18,357 bases of DNA from Roseovarius sp. M141 (GCF_024355225.1 NZ_VCNH01000009.1:1-18357); one strand, 5' to 3'; numbered from the stretch's first letter, positions 6,491 through 14,351 are shown. Numbers and translations: made by a program. Notes: generated from the sequence alone by a model not told the origin.

Positions 6491-6868
6491 CTACAGCATT
6501 GTGTGATGCCTGCAAGCCCTAGTGGAAATCACGACGCGACACACAACCTCTCGATATTGGTCGATTTTGCTGGTGCGCCGCCGAACTTCTACACAGCATC
6601 TTTCGAGCACCTCAAGATATCTCAAGACTCTTTCCTCAAACAGTCCGCTCAAACCCTTGATGGTAGTTGGGGATCGAGACAATTTATCGCGGTCTTTACT
6701 TAATTTCGCGGCACCTGGACTTTTGAGCTCAAGGGTGCTGTTCGCTGTAGTTAAGAGGGTCAAGTACCGCCAAACGTCTGCTTCCCAATACGATAAAGCC
6801 AAAATTCGCAGACGCAGCGAATGTCGGCTTTTGCGCCATCGAGCCTTAGAGACATCTCCGGGTGGCAC
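6491..6868 (-). CDS. Unrecognised short open frame upstream of the HD operon
   Basis: An open frame of 125 codons starts with GTG and no clear ribosome site. The N-terminal third is rich in Arg and Ser and looks non-coding. From about residue 30 on (YLTLLTTANSTLELKSPGAA ... LFEERVLRYLEVLERC) it is more protein-like. A second frame gives MSLRLDGAKADIRCVCEFWL at 6854-6795, so the real N-terminus may lie there with a frameshift near 6770. If genuine, it would be the 3' end of a small gene preceding the HD operon. The opposite strand is also open, so coding status is uncertain. Confidence 0.3.
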   Translation of the reverse strand: MPPGDVSKARWRKSRHSLRLRILALSYWEADVWRYLTLLTTANSTLELKSPGAAKLSKDRDKLSRSPTTIKGLSGLFEERVLRYLEVLERCCVEVRRRTSKIDQYREVVCRVVISTRACRHHTML

Positions 6869-6911
6869 GCCGTCGTCACATCACTGCCACCCTGCGCCAC
6901 CCCGCCACCCC
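6859..6911. repeat. GC-rich repeat element upstream of the integrase
   Basis: The 26 bases at 6886-6911 are identical to 9219-9244 and are built of GCCACCC units (GCCACCCTGC, GCCACCCCGC, CACCCC). Upstream, GGGTGGCA (6860-6867) is the inverse of TGCCACCC (6885-6892). The element ends 70 bases before the integrase ATG. It may be a control or recombinase-binding site. Confidence 0.6.
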
Positions 6912-6981
6912 GGCCGACATGCTTCGCTTGCTAGCGGCGCGAATCTACGCGTCATGTGATGACGACTGGAGGGTGAGTTGC

Positions 6982-8244
6982 ATGGTCAACCGATTGCGAT
7001 TGAATGAAAAGTCTGTGCGCGAGGCCGAGCCAGCGCCGGGGCGGGACTATCAGATTTTTGACACCGATGTGCGGGGGTTCGCGGTCTGCATCTACCGCTC
7101 GGGAAACCGGGCCTTCACCATCGATTATCGACATGCCGGGCGGCAGCGGCGGATGACCATCGGACGCTGGCCGGAATGGTCGACCACTGGCCGCGCGGGA
7201 GCGGGCAAAAAGAACTGCGGCGCGAGATCGACGCAGGGGCCGACCCGCTGGGGCAAAAGGAGACCGGGCGCGATGCGCCGCGCATCAAGGACATGATCGA
7301 GCGGTACACGGAAGTGCACCTGCCACACCTCTCGCCCACCAACGCCTCCGACCAGAAATCTATGCTGGCCAAGCTGGTGGCTCCGGATTGGGGCAACCGG
7401 CTGGTGACAGAGATCACACCCTACGATGTGGAAAAGCTGCTGAACAAGGTGGCGGCCGGTCGCGCCCGACCTTCGAAAGCCAAGCCGAACAACCGGGCGC
7501 GGAAGCTGCAGGGGGCAAAGCCGACCCCAGTGCGCGCCAACCGGACCGGCGAGGTGCTGCGCAAGATGTTCACCTATGCTGTCGGCTGGGGCTGGCGCGA
7601 GGACAATCCGGCCTCGAGTTTCCGCCGCCGGATCGAAAACCCACGCGAGCGCTTTTTGAGCCATGAAGAAATCCGCAAGCTGGCCGAGGCGCTGGAGACG
7701 GCTGAGGACCGCCGCGCGGCTGACATCATCAGGATGTGCATGCTGACCGGCGCGCGCGTCGGCGAGGTTCGCCAAGCGCGGTTTGAACACTTCAACCTTG
7801 AGCATCTGAGCTGGTCGAAGCCCGCCAGCATGACCAAGCAGCGCAAGATCCACCGCCTTCCAATCTCGGACGAGGCGGCGGCGATCGTGCGCCAGCGCCA
7901 GTTGCTGGTGCCGCGCGGATGCCAACTGCTTTTTCCCGGCGATGTTCCGGGCCAGCCCGTGAAGGAAATCCGCCGCTTCTGGGCCAATATCCAGAAGCAG
8001 GTCGGGATCCCGGATGTGCGCATCCATGATCTACGCCACACCTTCGCTTCACTGCTGGTCAGCGGCGGCGCGTCGCTGGAAATGATCGGCAAGCTTCTGG
8101 GCCACAGCCAGATGCAGACGACACAGCGCTACGCCCATCTGATGGATCTCGCCACTGCGCGCGGGCGTCGATGCTGTGGCCGACGCATTCCGGCCCAAGC
8201 CGAAACTGGTCCATGATTCCGGCGAGGAGCAGAAGACGGCATGA
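6982..8244 (+). CDS. int: Tyrosine recombinase / phage integrase with DUF4102 arm-binding domain (frameshifted)
   Basis: The start at 6982 has GGAGG 10 bases upstream. The N-terminal DUF4102-type arm-binding domain reads GFAVCIYRSGNRAFTIDY ... RRMTIGRWPEWS. The middle SAM-like core-binding domain spans about residues 95-200. The catalytic domain carries Arg I (TGARVGEV), the H-x-x-R box (HDLRHTF) and the H ... Tyr end (LGHSQMQTTQRYAHL). Two extra bases near 7186 and 7209 and one near 8150 interrupt it. After correction it is 419 residues, the normal length, ending in an Ala-stop at 8244. It would excise and insert the element at the tRNA-fMet site at 4057-4103. The integrase lies 2.9 kb from att, with the HD/YwgA operon between them. 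Confidence 0.85.
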
Positions 8245-8270
8245 TCTTCCGTGCCTCGGTGTTTTGATGA

Positions 8271-8867
8271 TCAGCAAGTCTCGCGCAGCGATTTCCAAAT
8301 CGGGGTGAGTTTGCGCCGGATCGTCCGCTCATCCGGCACCTCGCCGCTATCTGACTTTTTCACGAACCATTCCTGCACTTCTCCGACCCACTCGGCCTGT
8401 GTTTCAGGAACACCGTGTTCATGAACGCGGCGAATGAGCGAGATATACATCTCATCCCAATCGTAGCGCGCGGTCGATCCTATGTGCGATGCCGGGCGCC
8501 GCAGAAGATCGAAATCCGCTTCGAAACGGCGAACGTCCTCGGCCATGATCAGCAGGTCCGCCAGCGTGACCTCGATCCCACTCGAGTGTTCCGATAACGA
8601 AACGTACTCCTCCTGGCCCAGCGGCCGCACGCGCCAAAGCCGACAGGTGGTAGGGCCAGTTCCGCAACGCCGGAACATTTGGAGAATGTCAGTGACCAGT
8701 ACAGCCCCAAATCCTGAAAGTGGCTGCAGGCCGTTGGGAAAGCCACCGATGGCCGTGACGATGTTAAAACGACCGACCGACGCCCAGCCAGCAATGTCGG
8801 CGAGCGAGCATTCCCAGCGGACCGAGGCTTCGTGTAATGTGAAATAAACGCGCGGTGGCAATGCCAT
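8271..8867 (-). CDS. Conserved phage/island hypothetical protein, probable DNA-binding N-terminus
   Basis: An intact 198-residue frame with an excellent ribosome site (AAGGAGGTGAGGC) before the ATG at 8867. The N-terminus MALPPRVYFTLHEASVRWEC ... LADIAGWASVGRFNIV looks like the helix-turn-helix used by AlpA/MerR-like proteins to bind DNA. The C-terminal YDWDEMYISLIRRVHEHG ... VPDERTIRRKLTPIWKSLR resembles the domain ending of small phage proteins in which the sequence R-T-I-R-R-K-L forms a second recognition-like helix. No catalytic motif is present. It is convergent with the integrase (26-base gap) and lies between it and the excisionase candidate. I infer a regulator of the integration genes; no characterised family is recognised. 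Confidence 0.65.
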   Translation of the reverse strand: MALPPRVYFTLHEASVRWECSLADIAGWASVGRFNIVTAIGGFPNGLQPLSGFGAVLVTDILQMFRRCGTGPTTCRLWRVRPLGQEEYVSLSEHSSGIEVTLADLLIMAEDVRRFEADFDLLRRPASHIGSTARYDWDEMYISLIRRVHEHGVPETQAEWVGEVQEWFVKKSDSGEVPDERTIRRKLTPIWKSLRETC

Positions 8868-8957
8868 GCCTCACCTCCTTTCTTATCTATTTGGCGTTGG
8901 CCAACATCCCGCACCATTGACTGAGGCGATCTCAGGCCTGGCAGGCGGGAATGGGGA

Positions 8958-9032
8958 TCAGCCGCGCGGAAAACCCGCGACGGCGGGGCGGCAGGGAATG
9001 ATCAATCTCAGATCAATAACCATCTCATCCAT
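8958..9032 (-). CDS. Small leader-like ORF (24 residues)
   Basis: AAGGAGGCGGAT immediately precedes the ATG at 9032, giving MDEMVIDLRLIIPCRPAVAG plus four residues, then TGA. It lies 90 bases upstream of the start at 8867 on the same strand. The strong ribosome site is the only support; the peptide is unrecognised. It could be a leader peptide or the start of a truncated gene. Confidence 0.35.
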   Translation of the reverse strand: MDEMVIDLRLIIPCRPAVAGFPRG

Positions 9033-9190
9033 ATCCGCCTCCTTCTCCGTCTGATTCTCAAAACCGCTCTCCTTAAGGATGAACGCCAGAACAAATCAGG
9101 AACACAACCGAACTCCGTTCTTGACAGTTGAACTTGCTGATTGATCCGTTTCGATCCAAATCGTCCCCTCGCAAAACGTCAATAAAACAA

Positions 9191-9244
9191 GGGGTGGCAT
9201 CGATGCTGGCAAATGAGCGCCACCCTGCGCCACCCCGCCACCCC
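9191..9244. repeat. GC-rich repeat element upstream of the excisionase candidate
   Basis: The 26 bases at 9219-9244 are identical to 6886-6911. As at the first copy, an inverse arm lies upstream: GGGGTGGC (9191-9198) against GCCACCCC (9229-9236 and 9237-9244). It ends 65 bases before the ATG at 9310, the same distance as the first copy from the integrase ATG. The rest of the 8868-9309 gap shows a TTGACA at 9121 without a convincing -10 box. Confidence 0.6.
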
Positions 9245-9309
9245 CCTGCCGATCTGTTCTCGCTGTCTGACGACATCCGCCCACGCCGGGCGGCGAACAG
9301 GAGGCAGAG

Positions 9310-9555
9310 ATGATTCAATCACAGACTGAACCGGAGACGACCGCCACAGCCCTGCTGTCGGGCTGGATCAGCCGCAAGGATCTGGCCGATGCGCTGGGCG
9401 TGACGGTCGACACCCTAGGGCGATGGGAAGCCCGGCGGGTCGGGCCGCCCTGCGTGCGGGCGGGGCGCATGGTGCTCTATCGGCGCCGCGCGGTGGAGGA
9501 CTGGCTGGCCGCGCAGGAGATGCCGCGTGCCAAAACGGCAGGAGGTCGGCGATGA
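9310..9555 (+). CDS. AlpA/MerR-like helix-turn-helix protein, excisionase candidate
   Basis: An 81-residue protein with AGGAGG 7 bases upstream of the ATG. The core ISRKDLADALGVTVDTLGRW forms a winged-helix DNA-binding motif, followed by RVGPPCVRAGRMVLYRRRAV and EDWLA, the usual wing and closing helix of HTH_17/AlpA/Xis-like proteins. Small proteins of this kind act as recombination directionality factors or early regulators in prophages. Its TGA overlaps the next ATG (ATGA), so it heads a coupled series of genes running to about 11260. The repeat at 9191-9244 lies in its leader. Confidence 0.75.
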   Translation: MIQSQTEPETTATALLSGWISRKDLADALGVTVDTLGRWEARRVGPPCVRAGRMVLYRRRAVEDWLAAQEMPRAKTAGGRR

Positions 9556-9818
9556 ACGCGCCCACCCCCGTTCGCGGACCCCACGCGCGGGACGCGGCGC
9601 GCGCGGACTGGATCGACGAGCGGCGGCGCGAAGCTCGCGCTGTCGTGGCCGACGTGGCCCACCATTCCGACCACCTGATCCGGCTCGCCTGCAATGTGCT
9701 GATCCGCCATGGCGAAACACCGCAGGAACGCGAGGATGCGCGCATCCTGTTGGTCGTGCTCGATGCCAGGCATCCCGGACGCGGCGACCCCCAACCGGAT
9801 CCGGAGGTGTCGCGATGA
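9552..9818 (+). CDS. Small phage hypothetical protein
   Basis: An 88-residue frame from the ATG at 9552, overlapping the stop of the previous gene by 4 bases, with GGAGG 8 bases upstream. It is Arg/Asp-rich and helical (ADWIDERRREARAVVADVAH) with a hydrophobic segment DHLIRLACNVLI, and ends DPEVSR. No motif is recognised. Tight coupling to both neighbours supports it as a real gene of the replication module. Its stop again overlaps the next start (ATGA at 9815). Confidence 0.65.
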   Translation: MNAPTPVRGPHARDAARADWIDERRREARAVVADVAHHSDHLIRLACNVLIRHGETPQEREDARILLVVLDARHPGRGDPQPDPEVSR

Positions 9819-10211
9819 GCAAGCGCAACCAACCGGAAGCCGAGATCCAGCGCGCCATCGTCCAGGCCCTGCGTTTAGTGCTACCCCGCGACGCCATCGT
9901 CCATCACTGCGCCAATGAGGTGACCGAGGCCGGGCCGCGCGGTGCCAGGCGGCAGTCGATCCTGGTCGGCATGGGTGTCCATTGCGGCTTCGCCGATCTG
10001 ATCGTGCTTTCCGGCGGCCGCGTGCTGTTCCTCGAGGTCAAAAAGCCGGACGGGCCGCTTACGCAAATCGCAGGAGGTGTTTCGCGACGCCGTGCTGGCG
10101 CAGGGCTTCGGCTGGGCGCTCGTGCGCTCGCTCGACGACGCGCTGGGCGCGTTGGCCGATCACGGGTTCACCAGCCGCGTGCAGCTTCCAGCGCGGAGGG
10201 CGTCGCCATGA
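9815..10211 (+). CDS. VRR-NUC domain nuclease, one frameshift
   Basis: The ATG at 9815 overlaps the previous stop. The product begins MSKRNQPEAEIQRAIVQALR. It then carries the VRR-NUC core MGVHCGFADLIVLSGGRVLF ... LEVKKPDGPL, where the Asp of GFADL and the Glu-x-Lys of LEVK are the nuclease catalytic residues of this PD-(D/E)xK family. One extra base near 10062 shifts the frame; the continuation SQEVFRDAVLAQGFGWALVR then SLDDALGALADHG is the expected C-terminal part. The corrected protein is about 131 residues. In phages, stand-alone VRR-NUC proteins are associated with replication or recombination and probably resolve branched DNA. Its stop overlaps the initiator gene start (ATGA). Confidence 0.8.
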
Positions 10212-11260
10212 GCCATGAAGCCACCAACTGGGCGATCAAGCAGCGCGGGTTGAAGCCCACAGCCAAGATCGTGCTCTGGCACCTCTGCGACCGGTTCAAT
10301 CCGGATTATGGCTGCTTTCCCTCGCAGGCGCGGCTGGCGCATGATTGCGAGATCAGCCGGGCAACGCTGAACCGTCATCTCGACGGGCTGGAGGCACGCG
10401 GACTCATTCGCCGGATCAGGGTGATAGACCCCAAGACCGGGCAGCAGCGCCCCACCCGCTATCTGCTGGGCTGCGAGCCAGGGTTTACGCCGCGCGGACC
10501 GCGCCAAACCGAGGGCGATTCAACCAATCCCTTCGAGGCAGGAGAGGCTGAAACCCCATGTCCGGATTTGAGACACGGGTCACTTGCCGAAAAATCGCAT
10601 ATCGACAAGGGCTTGTCGCTCGAGACAGACCCGAACCCGTGTCTCGTTTCAGAACACGTGCCCGTGTCTCAGTTTGGCGCAAACCCGTGTCTCAAAAATG
10701 ACGATTCCCGTGTCTCAAATTGCGACACTAACCTTGTAAGAGAACCACTAAGGAAACCAGTAAAGGAGGAGGAGGACGCGCAGGCGCGAGATTCCGATTT
10801 TGATCGGTTCTTTGCAGAACTGCTCGGCGCGCTGGGCTTTGCCACCGATGCGACCCTCCCGACCTGGTGGCAGGGCTGGCCAGCGCGACAGCACGTTCGC
10901 CGCTGGATCGATGACCTCGGGCTCTCCGAAGATCGGATCATCGAGGTCGCGACCGAGTCCCGCTGCGATCACCCCAATCCGCCTGATGGCCCCAAGGCGC
11001 TGGATCGGTTCATGGAACGCGCCGCCCAGCGTGATGCGCAGGCTGCTGCGGCAAATGCCAGCGGCTGGAAAACCAAGCGGCAGCGCAAGCGCGACGTAGG
11101 CCCTCCACCCAGCCCGGACGAGCTGGCGGCGTTCTATGCGGCCAAGGTCAACTCGGAAGAATACCTCCCCAATGGCATGATCAGCAGCGCCATGTGCGCG
11201 GCGATGCTGGAACGCGGGCTGGTCACGGCAGAGCGGCTTCGGCAACGGGGGGTGCGGTGA
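10208..11260 (+). CDS. Replication-initiator-like protein with N-terminal winged helix
   Basis: An intact 350-residue frame starting at the ATGA overlap (10208). The N-terminal 90 residues read LKPTAKIVLWHLCDRFNPDY ... CFPSQARLAHDCEISRATLN, with RHLDGLEARGLIRR. This is the HTH_36/GntR-like winged helix found in phage replication proteins of the lambda O and RepA type. A low-complexity linker (about residues 115-195) carries the iterons described separately. The C-terminal half has a helical segment WWQGWPARQHVRRWIDDLGL and a basic stretch KTKRQRKRD. By domain order and position this is probably the element's origin-binding initiator. No helicase motif is present, so a helicase would be recruited from the host or encoded outside the window. 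Confidence 0.7.
   Translation: MSHEATNWAIKQRGLKPTAKIVLWHLCDRFNPDYGCFPSQARLAHDCEISRATLNRHLDGLEARGLIRRIRVIDPKTGQQRPTRYLLGCEPGFTPRGPRQTEGDSTNPFEAGEAETPCPDLRHGSLAEKSHIDKGLSLETDPNPCLVSEHVPVSQFGANPCLKNDDSRVSNCDTNLVREPLRKPVKEEEDAQARDSDFDRFFAELLGALGFATDATLPTWWQGWPARQHVRRWIDDLGLSEDRIIEVATESRCDHPNPPDGPKALDRFMERAAQRDAQAAAANASGWKTKRQRKRDVGPPPSPDELAAFYAAKVNSEEYLPNGMISSAMCAAMLERGLVTAERLRQRGVR
10570..10716 (+). repeat. Iteron array inside the initiator gene, candidate replication origin
   Basis: CCCGTGTCTC occurs at 10636-10645, 10661-10670, 10684-10693 and 10707-10716, and once inverted at 10570-10579. Starts of the four direct copies are 25, 23 and 23 bases apart. Three of the four continue into A, followed by A or T bases. 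Because the spacings are not multiples of 3, the copies fall in three different reading frames (giving NPCLV, PVSQ, NPCLK and SRVSN), so the conserved unit is DNA, not protein. An A-rich stretch follows (10717-10770). This matches the layout of lambda-type origins, where iterons inside the O gene precede an AT-rich unwinding region. Confidence 0.7.
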
Positions 11261-11265
11261 ATGGC

Positions 11266-12452
11266 ATGGTGTCACGTCCCCGGCACGGGTTGTCCCTCTG
11301 CGCAGGCGGCGGAGGCCTGGATCTGGGCCTCATGCTCGCCGAGCCCGGATATCACACCCGCGCCTTTGTCGAATGGGGAGGAGTGGCCGCGCGCCGTGCT
11401 TCATCGCCGCCCAGCGCGCTGGGTATTTTGCCCCGGCGCCAATCTGGGATGATCTGCGCAGCTTCGATGCCCGGCCGCTCCGCGGTGCTTTTGACACCGT
11501 GCTCGCCGGGTATCCCTGCCAGCCCTTCAGCGCCGCCGGAAAGCGCGGCGGGGCCGATGATCCCCGCCACCTCTGGCCCGAGGTCGCCCGTGTTATCAGG
11601 GAATGCCGTCCCGCATGGGTCTTTCTCGAAAACGTCCCCGGCCATGTCAGCCTCGGCCTTGAAACCGTGCTGCGAGAGCTTTGGGAGATGGGCTACACGC
11701 CTGCGGCGGGCCTGTTCAGCGCGGCAGAAGTCGGCGCGCCGCACCAGCGGCTCCGCATCTTCATCCTGGCCCACACCGATGAGCCTGCATCCCGGCACTG
11801 CCCGCTACAATCCGGCGGGGAACAGCGATTTCACCCGCAAGGCGGAAGCGCTGGCGCTGGGCATCACCAACTGGTCGACGCCGAAGGCGACGGACGGAGC
11901 GAAGGGTGGCCCGGCCAGAGCTATGGCTCGGGCGGGATGCCTCCCCTGCCAGCGCAGGCGGCACAATGGCAGACGCCGGTGGCGGACGATCAGGTCGACC
12001 GGCTACGCGGCAAGATCAACAGCCGGGGCGAGCCCAAGCTGAGTGCGCAGGCGCTGCAATGGCCAACACCGGCGGCGCAGAACTGGAAGGGCAGCAGTCC
12101 CGCCAGCATCACGCGGTCCGGATGGCAAGTCCCGGATGGATATCCTGCACTATCGCGCGGAACAGGGCTTCACCCACCCGGACCCGGCGACCCCGCCGCA
12201 TGGGCGGTCCTCGCTGCACGCCCCGATCTCGCGCCCGCTCTGGGCTTCAATGATTGCCTCGCATGGGCGGGTCGTATCGCGGCGGATCCTGAAAGCCCGG
12301 GCGCGGCGGCGGCTCAATCCGCTCTTCGTCGGATGGCTGATGGGCTGGCCCATCGGGCACGCGCTCTGCGCCTGCTCGGCAACGGAGTTCACCCGCTGGC
12401 AGCAGCGCATGCGTGGCGCTCTCTCGCGGCTGCCCATGGCCTCGGCCCTTGA
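11266..12452 (+). CDS. Phage DNA cytosine-5 methyltransferase (frameshifted near its start)
   Basis: The ATG at 11266 follows the initiator stop by 5 bases. Motif I is LSLCAGGGGLDLGL and motif IV is GYPCQPFSAAGKRGG with the catalytic Cys. Motif VI is ENVPG, motif VIII is near QRLRIFILAH, and motifs IX-X end with LRLLGNGVHPLAAAHAW. It transfers methyl from S-adenosylmethionine to cytosine C5, probably to shield the element from restriction. Two extra bases (in a G4 run near 11375 and near 11401) break the frame between motifs I and IV; corrected, it is about 394 residues. A partial second copy is at 1-514. An alternative frame over 12125-12470 carries a different plausible C-terminus, so the exact end is open. 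Confidence 0.8.
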
Positions 12453-12517
12453 TCTGGCGACCGAGCCAAGAGCCGGAGCGCCCAGCGCAGATGACTCTTC
12501 TTTGAAGGATGGCTGCC

Positions 12518-13171
12518 ATGAGCATGCAGGGACGGATTGCCCGGGCTGGCGGGACAAAGGTGAAACGCGCGCTGGGCGTGCAGGCGGCGCTGGAATGGGC
12601 GTTCCGGGTGGAAAAGGCACAGCTGGAACTGCCACCGCCGAAGGATGTGGTCGAGGAAGGCTATGGGTTTGGTCTGGAGTACGTCTTGATGCAGCGTGCC
12701 GCGCTGGGCTGCAAAGTGGATGGTGGCCAGCACAAGATGGGAAGTTACACCCATGCAGATGCCGAGGTCATCGCCGCCATCGTCGCCGGAATGCCCGACG
12801 CGCTGGGCGGCATCCGCATGGCCATCCGCGTGGCGGAACTGGCCCGCGCCGGACTGACGCCGGACTGGATGCCCGGTGTCGTGCCGCGCTGCGTTCCGGT
12901 GGAAACGCGGCAAAATCAGCATGGCATTCGGGCCGTGACGGAAGTTGTGGGCACCGAACGGGTGCTGACCCAGGGCAAATGGCGGACAGTGGAGGTGCTG
13001 GTCTGCCCCGTCACCTGGCGGCCGCACCCCGAGCAGATCACCTCCGCCCGGCGCGGCTATGAGGATTGGTGGCAGGCGTTGGATTGGGTGCGCGACGGGC
13101 TGGTGGTGGGGCGGATGTTACGCGATGTTGAGGTGACGGCGGCAATGCCGAAGGTGCAGCCATGGCGGTGA
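12518..13171 (+). CDS. Conserved phage hypothetical protein
   Basis: An intact 217-residue frame with GAAGGA about 8 bases before the ATG at 12518 (MSMQGRIARAGG). Identifiable pieces are ALEWAFRVEKAQLELPPP, EEGYGFGLEYVLMQRAALGC, a long helical segment ADAEVIAAIVAGMP, and a C-terminal RRGYEDWWQALDWVRDGL. It is well coded and lies directly after the methyltransferase, as the last gene of the phage module. I recognise the type as common in Rhodobacterales prophages but not its function. The Trp-rich C-terminus might be a small DNA- or RNA-binding segment. Confidence 0.65.
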   Translation: MSMQGRIARAGGTKVKRALGVQAALEWAFRVEKAQLELPPPKDVVEEGYGFGLEYVLMQRAALGCKVDGGQHKMGSYTHADAEVIAAIVAGMPDALGGIRMAIRVAELARAGLTPDWMPGVVPRCVPVETRQNQHGIRAVTEVVGTERVLTQGKWRTVEVLVCPVTWRPHPEQITSARRGYEDWWQALDWVRDGLVVGRMLRDVEVTAAMPKVQPWR

Positions 13172-13202
13172 TTGTAGCAGCGGCCTCTCTGGAAACGGCA
13201 TC

Positions 13203-13230
13203 TTGTCAAATGGCATATAATCTATATATT
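13203..13230 (+). promoter_or_regulatory. Promoter of the Xre/RES toxin-antitoxin operon
   Basis: TTGTCA (13203-13208) and TATATT (13225-13230) are 16 bases apart; an alternative -10 is TATAAT at 13216-13221. The AT-rich block contrasts with the GC-rich surroundings. A ribosome site, CAGGAG, follows 8 bases before the ATG at 13251. Xre antitoxins usually repress their own promoter by binding here. Confidence 0.5.
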
Positions 13231-13250
13231 TGTGTCACAGGAGATTTACC

Positions 13251-13665
13251 ATGCAGTTTGCCACAATCGAACCCACCGCGTCCCGCCCGGACCTTCCCGC
13301 CATCACGGACGAGGAGGCGCGTCGCCCTCGCGCGCACCACCGTGAACCTGTTCCGCGCCTGGCAGCTCAGCGATATCGAGGCCCGCACGCTGCTGGGTGA
13401 TATGGCCCAGCGCACATGGGCGCGCTGGAAGGACGGCAGCATCTACCGGATCGACCGCGATCTGCGGGCGCGCATGGCCATCCTGATGGGGATTCACAAG
13501 GGCCTGCGCTATCTCTTCAGCGATCCCGCGCGCGGCTATGCCTGGATCAGAAAGCCGAACGCGGCCTTCAACGGCCAAAGCGCGCTCGACGTCATGATGC
13601 GTGGCGAGATCACTGATCTGATCGATCTGCGCAGCTATCTGGACGCCGAGCGTGGTGCATGGTGA
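13251..13665 (+). CDS. Xre/DUF2384-type antitoxin (one +1 frameshift)
   Basis: The ATG at 13251 follows CAGGAG. The start MQFATIEPTASRPDLPAITD runs to a frameshift at about 13316 (an extra G). The continuation RVALARTTVNLFRAWQLSDI ... ARTLLGDMAQRTWARWKDG is the Xre-like helix-turn-helix. The C-terminal LRARMAILMGIHKGLRYLFS ... RGYAWIRKPNAAFNGQSALD is the DUF2384 toxin-binding domain. Corrected length is 137 residues, normal for the family. It neutralises the RES toxin by occluding its active site and represses the operon. The stop overlaps the toxin ATG by 7 bases. Confidence 0.85.
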
Positions 13666-14351
13666 CAGCGCCGGTGCGCCGCGTGGTCTGGCCGCGCACA
13701 GCCCGGATCATCCGCTCGATCTATCCGCCGATTGACCTGTTCGAGGACATTGCCGACCCTGCCGATTGGGAGGCGCTGGCCTCGGCCGAGGCCAAGTTCA
13801 ACCCGCGTATCCGTGACAGCATCGGCGATCTCGCAAAGGTCCCCGAGGACCGACGCATCACAGGAACCGGCGCAAGCTGGGTCATGGCCCCCTTTGTTCA
13901 CTGCTCGCCTTTGCGGCCGGGACGGTTCACCGATGGGACGTTTGGCCTGTACTACGCGGGCGACAGCACCGAGGTGGCGATTGCCGAAACCATCCACCAC
14001 CACACGAAAACCATGCTGGTTACGGATGAAGCCCCCGGCTGGACATCGCAGTTCCGCGAGCTGATCGGGTCTGTCGATGCCGAATTTGACGATGTCTCCG
14101 GGATGGATGACCTGCTGCACCCGGATGACTATGCCGCCTCTCAGGTCTTCGGTGCCCAGCGCCGCGCGGCGGGCTCCGACGGCATAACCTGGCCCAGTGT
14201 GAGGTTTGCGGGCGGCAACTGCATCGCCGCATTCTGGCCGGATGTGGTTCCGATCCCCGCACAGGGGGCGCATTTCGCTTATCACTGGAATGGGAGCGCG
14301 GTCGATTATGTTAAGAGGCTGGATACTGGAGAGACCATTGGGGTCCATTAG
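13659..14351 (+). CDS. RES-domain toxin (NAD+-degrading)
   Basis: An intact 230-residue frame. The three residues that name the RES family are visible: Arg89 in PGRFTDGTFGLYYAG, Glu110 in EVAIAETIHHH (Glu105 is an alternative), and Ser180 in ITWPSVRFAGGN. Characterised RES toxins (MbcT, Res) degrade NAD+ and arrest growth unless bound by the Xre/DUF2384 antitoxin encoded directly upstream, which is the case here. The gene overlaps the antitoxin by 7 bases, so the two are translationally coupled. The toxin frame has no breaks, while the antitoxin is frameshifted as written. Confidence 0.9.
   Translation: MVTAPVRRVVWPRTARIIRSIYPPIDLFEDIADPADWEALASAEAKFNPRIRDSIGDLAKVPEDRRITGTGASWVMAPFVHCSPLRPGRFTDGTFGLYYAGDSTEVAIAETIHHHTKTMLVTDEAPGWTSQFRELIGSVDAEFDDVSGMDDLLHPDDYAASQVFGAQRRAAGSDGITWPSVRFAGGNCIAAFWPDVVPIPAQGAHFAYHWNGSAVDYVKRLDTGETIGVH

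Noticed and set aside
7125..8027. Minus-strand open frame (300 codons) opposite the integrase
   Set aside because: The opposite strand carries all catalytic motifs of a tyrosine recombinase; this is a GC-driven shadow.
9527..10207. Upstream extension of the initiator reading frame
   Set aside because: The region is covered by two other well-coupled genes in different frames, and the ATGA start at 10208 is preceded by the VRR-NUC gene.
10570..10716. CRISPR array
   Set aside because: The repeats are 10 bp, spaced 23-25 bp start to start, and lie inside an open reading frame; this fits iterons, not CRISPR.
12043..13062. Single 339-codon plus-strand gene
   Set aside because: Its second half overlaps the better-supported gene at 12518-13171 in another frame; only its first part has methyltransferase-like content, treated as a finding.
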